Below, piece by piece: positions 61,918-64,000 of a DNA stretch of 64,000 bases. Numbering within the stretch: the first letter of the stretch is position 1; each line of letters begins with the position of its first letter. The position numbers and the translations under genes were made by a program. This DNA comes from Formosa algae (lineage in GTDB: Bacteria; Bacteroidota; Bacteroidia; Flavobacteriales; Flavobacteriaceae), in assembly GCF_001439665.1 (NCBI RefSeq), contig NZ_LMAK01000045.1, positions 1 to 64,000 of the forward strand. The letters run 5' to 3'. The notes under the pieces are model-generated. The model saw only the letters and a program-made list of their open reading frames with translations, had not been told where the DNA came from and did not search any database.

Positions 61918-63159
61918 TTATTTCTTTTTAGCTCCAGGTGGTTTTGGCATAAACGGACTCTCTGATGATCCGCCACCTTCTGGTAACTCTGCATTATTTT
62001 CAGCTTTTAAGCTATAAACTAATTGATCACCTTCATTTATGCCTTCAAGAATTTGCACATTTACACCATCGCTAGCGCCTAATTTTACGGGTTTTGGAGA
62101 AATCATGCCATTATCTTGTAATACCCAAACCTCAGCAGTACCATCATCTTCATCTTCTATTGGTGCTGGTCTTGGTCCCTCTTTATCTTCAGGATGTACC
62201 ATTACAATTTTATTTTGTGCATCGTAAGCTTCCATAACTGGCGGAGACGGTTTAAAATTAATGGCTTTAGCTTCTGCTGTTAACACATCATTTAATTCTA
62301 ATGTGTAAATAGAAATGGTTGTTGTAAGTCCTGGCTTTAATTTTAAATCTGGATTATCGGCTTTAATAATTACAGTATATGTAATTACGTTAGACGATTC
62401 TGTATAATCTAAACGCACTTGAGTTACGGTACCTTCAAAGGTTTTTCCGATATAAGCATCTACAGTAAAAGTTACACGTTGTCCTTCGGTAACGTTTCCT
62501 ATATCGGCTTCATCTACGTCGGCTTCAACTTGCATTTCTTTTAAATCTTGTGCGATAGTAAATAATGTTGGTGTACTATAACTTGAAGCTACAGTTTGCC
62601 CTTCATCTATCTCTCTAGATAATACCACACCATCTATAGGTGAATAAATGTTTGCATATCCTAAATTGGTTTTAGCAGATTGTAAGTCTGATAAACGTTG
62701 GGTTACCGTTCCTTTTGCAGTTTCGTAATTGTATGTTGCATCATCAAAATCGGATTTACTAATCACTTTATTGTCAAACAATGTTTTTTGTCTGTTATAA
62801 ATGGTTTGCATGTAATTTCTCTGACTTACTGCATTGTCGTAAGACGCTTGTGCTTGAGTTAATGCAGCTCTTAAATTTGTTTTGTCTAGCTCAGCTATAA
62901 GTTGACCTTCTTTAACTTCGCTATTATAGTCTACATATATTTTTTCTACAACTCCAGATACTTGTGTCCCAACATCTACCTGATTAATAGGTTCTATAGT
63001 TCCTGTTGCTGTAACCATAGTGGTCACATCTCCTTTTTTAGCAGCTACTGTTTTAGCTTCTATTAAAACGGTTTTATCACTACCTATAAAACTATAAGCA
63101 GCTATAGCAATTACGACAGCAAGAATGCTAATTATTATGATTTTGTTTTTAGTTTTCAT
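61918..63159 (-). CDS. MacA-like periplasmic adaptor
   Basis: A 413-residue membrane-fusion protein with an N-terminal helix (residues 7-26). The lipoyl motif is split into VVEKIYVDYNSEVKEGQLIA and IYSPIDGVVLSREIDEGQTV by a coiled coil (about 95-150). DVDEADIGNVTEGQRVTFTV is the MacA-type beta-barrel. The C-terminus has an acidic, Pro-rich linker (EDDGTAEVW context, PRPAPIEDEDD) and a low-complexity tail rich in Gly, Pro and Lys (PFMPKPPGAKKK). It bridges the ABC pair to the TolC encoded 5 bp upstream. Confidence 0.93.
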   Translation of the reverse strand: MKTKNKIIIISILAVVIAIAAYSFIGSDKTVLIEAKTVAAKKGDVTTMVTATGTIEPINQVDVGTQVSGVVEKIYVDYNSEVKEGQLIAELDKTNLRAALTQAQASYDNAVSQRNYMQTIYNRQKTLFDNKVISKSDFDDATYNYETAKGTVTQRLSDLQSAKTNLGYANIYSPIDGVVLSREIDEGQTVASSYSTPTLFTIAQDLKEMQVEADVDEADIGNVTEGQRVTFTVDAYIGKTFEGTVTQVRLDYTESSNVITYTVIIKADNPDLKLKPGLTTTISIYTLELNDVLTAEAKAINFKPSPPVMEAYDAQNKIVMVHPEDKEGPRPAPIEDEDDGTAEVWVLQDNGMISPKPVKLGASDGVNVQILEGINEGDQLVYSLKAENNAELPEGGGSSESPFMPKPPGAKKK

Positions 63160-63164
63160 TGTGT

Positions 63165-64000
63165 TTATAGTTTAATGTCGTTTCCTTGATAAAATTGAAG
63201 TAATTGGTGATATAAAATGTTTAAGTATTTGGCTTGAATATAATTTTGTTGCGCAGCTGTATAAGTGTTCTGATTTATAATTAAATCTGTTGTACTTAGC
63301 TCACCCAGTTCATATTTAATTTTAGCTAAATTATAAGATTGTAAAGCGGCTTCTTGAGAGGCTTCTGCAGCTATGATTTGCTCTTGAGCCGATAAGGCAT
63401 TCTGATAAGCAGTTTCTACCTTTTTATAAATCTCTTTCTCTGTAGATTGTTTTTGTATTTGAGAGCGTTCAATATTTAACTCTGCTGTTTTTACAGCCGA
63501 TTTCGTAATATTTCTATTAAAAATTGGCACTGATAAACTTAAACCAATACTCTGATTAAAGTTAATATCTAACTGTCTTGTAAAATCGATATTAGAAATA
63601 CTAGTATATCCAGATCCCACACTTCCTACTAAAGATAAGGTTGGTAAATAAGCGCCTTTAGCAACATCTAATTCCTTTTCGTTTATAGCAATATCCAAAT
63701 CGCTTGCACTCATTTCTGGCAAGATATTTAAGGCTTTATGGTAAATATTCATCTTGTCCATTTCTAAGTTTATCAACTGAATATTATCGTCAATAACCTC
63801 TACTTCTAAGGTGTCTTCAGGAGTTAATTCTAATAACTGTTTAAGCGCAATGATGTATTGTTGGTAATCGTTTTTAGCTGTAATTACAGCATATTTATTT
63901 GTAGCAGCCTGCGATTGTGCTTCGGTATAATCATTTAACGCAATTGAACCTGCTTCTAATCGTGCTTTTGCGCGAGCCACTTCTGTTTCAGAGGCTTTTA
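63165..64000 (-). CDS. TolC family outer-membrane protein (5' end outside window)
   Basis: The C-terminal part of a TolC channel; the frame is open across the right edge (KASETEV before VARAKARLEAGS at 63980). Visible residues contain a TolC repeat: EAGSIALNDYTEAQSQAATN, LPTLSLVGSVGSGYTSI, QSIGLSLSVPIFNRNITKSA and the closing LAKIKYELGELSTTDLIIN. It is the first gene of the TolC-MacA-MacB group. The start codon and signal peptide are not in view. Confidence 0.9.
   Translation of the reverse strand, partial: KASETEVARAKARLEAGSIALNDYTEAQSQAATNKYAVITAKNDYQQYIIALKQLLELTPEDTLEVEVIDDNIQLINLEMDKMNIYHKALNILPEMSASDLDIAINEKELDVAKGAYLPTLSLVGSVGSGYTSISNIDFTRQLDINFNQSIGLSLSVPIFNRNITKSAVKTAELNIERSQIQKQSTEKEIYKKVETAYQNALSAQEQIIAAEASQEAALQSYNLAKIKYELGELSTTDLIINQNTYTAAQQNYIQAKYLNILYHQLLQFYQGNDIKL

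Noticed and set aside
1-64000. tRNA, rRNA, CRISPR array or complete insertion sequence
   Set aside because: No cloverleaf-like segment, rRNA core sequence, regular spacer-repeat series or transposase gene was recognised on either strand.

Overview
The window is AT-rich chromosomal DNA (roughly one third G+C by eye) from a member of the Bacteroidota, most likely a marine Flavobacteriaceae. The evidence is the gene families (flavobacterial DUF6090-like proteins, CreD with a small winged-helix regulator, the MerC/Fur pair, a PL38-like alginate-lyase-family protein, TPR-LuxR sensors, LytS/LytTR pairs), Bacteroidota-type promoter boxes (TAnnTTTG), lipoprotein signals ending in SC or GC followed by polar residues, and the lack of strong Shine-Dalgarno sequences. 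Genus cannot be decided from sequence alone. No rRNA, tRNA, CRISPR array, complete insertion sequence or replication origin was recognised.

Region 1 (1-4975) is the most unusual part. It is an array of unrelated single genes, all on the + strand: an aldo/keto reductase, a SAM methyltransferase, a DUF6090-like membrane protein, a frameshifted exported protein, an exported protein and a lipoprotein. Each gene is separated from the next by a 130-175 bp imperfect palindrome with a conserved CACGCAAC block and, in most copies, a central hairpin whose sequence varies while its pairing is kept. The layout resembles an integron cassette array, but the ends do not fit the canonical attC rule and no integrase lies in the window. 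Region 1b (5022-7720) follows with an alpha/beta hydrolase fused to an AraC DNA-binding domain, a MddA-like methyltransferase and a doubly frameshifted DUF6090-like lipoprotein gene.

Region 2 (7804-25142) is mixed chromosomal content: an exported hypothetical, small membrane and stress proteins (Pmp3/YqaE), outer-membrane phospholipase A, a reductive/electrophile-stress cluster (Zn-alcohol dehydrogenase, OsmC, OYE-type ene-reductase, Crp/Fnr regulator), an SLC13 carboxylate symporter, a creD locus with two copies of a palindromic operator, guanine deaminase and a succinate-semialdehyde-type dehydrogenase.

Region 3 (25374-44492) starts with a TetR-ABC-HlyD-TolC export operon whose ATPase has degenerate motifs. 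It continues with redox enzymes, an SDR carrying a zinc-finger-like insert, a PL38-like lyase, a tandem-FKBP lipoprotein, an EamA transporter, a CotH-like lipoprotein, a TPR-LuxR regulator, and a LytS/LytTR two-component pair next to a glycine-rich exported protein.

Region 4 (44493-64000) is dominated by efflux. A complete RND pump operon (adaptor, AcrB-type pump, NodT-type outer-membrane factor) has a decayed second copy of its 3' end 3.6 kb away. The direct repeat encloses a module with a Tat-exported alkaline phosphatase, broken merC and fur genes around a Zur-like box, and an SMP-30/gluconolactonase lipoprotein. After the pump come a MATE transporter with a divergent AraC regulator, and finally a TolC-MacA-MacB-type export operon (running off the right edge) that continues into two DUF1566 lipoproteins and a DoxX protein.
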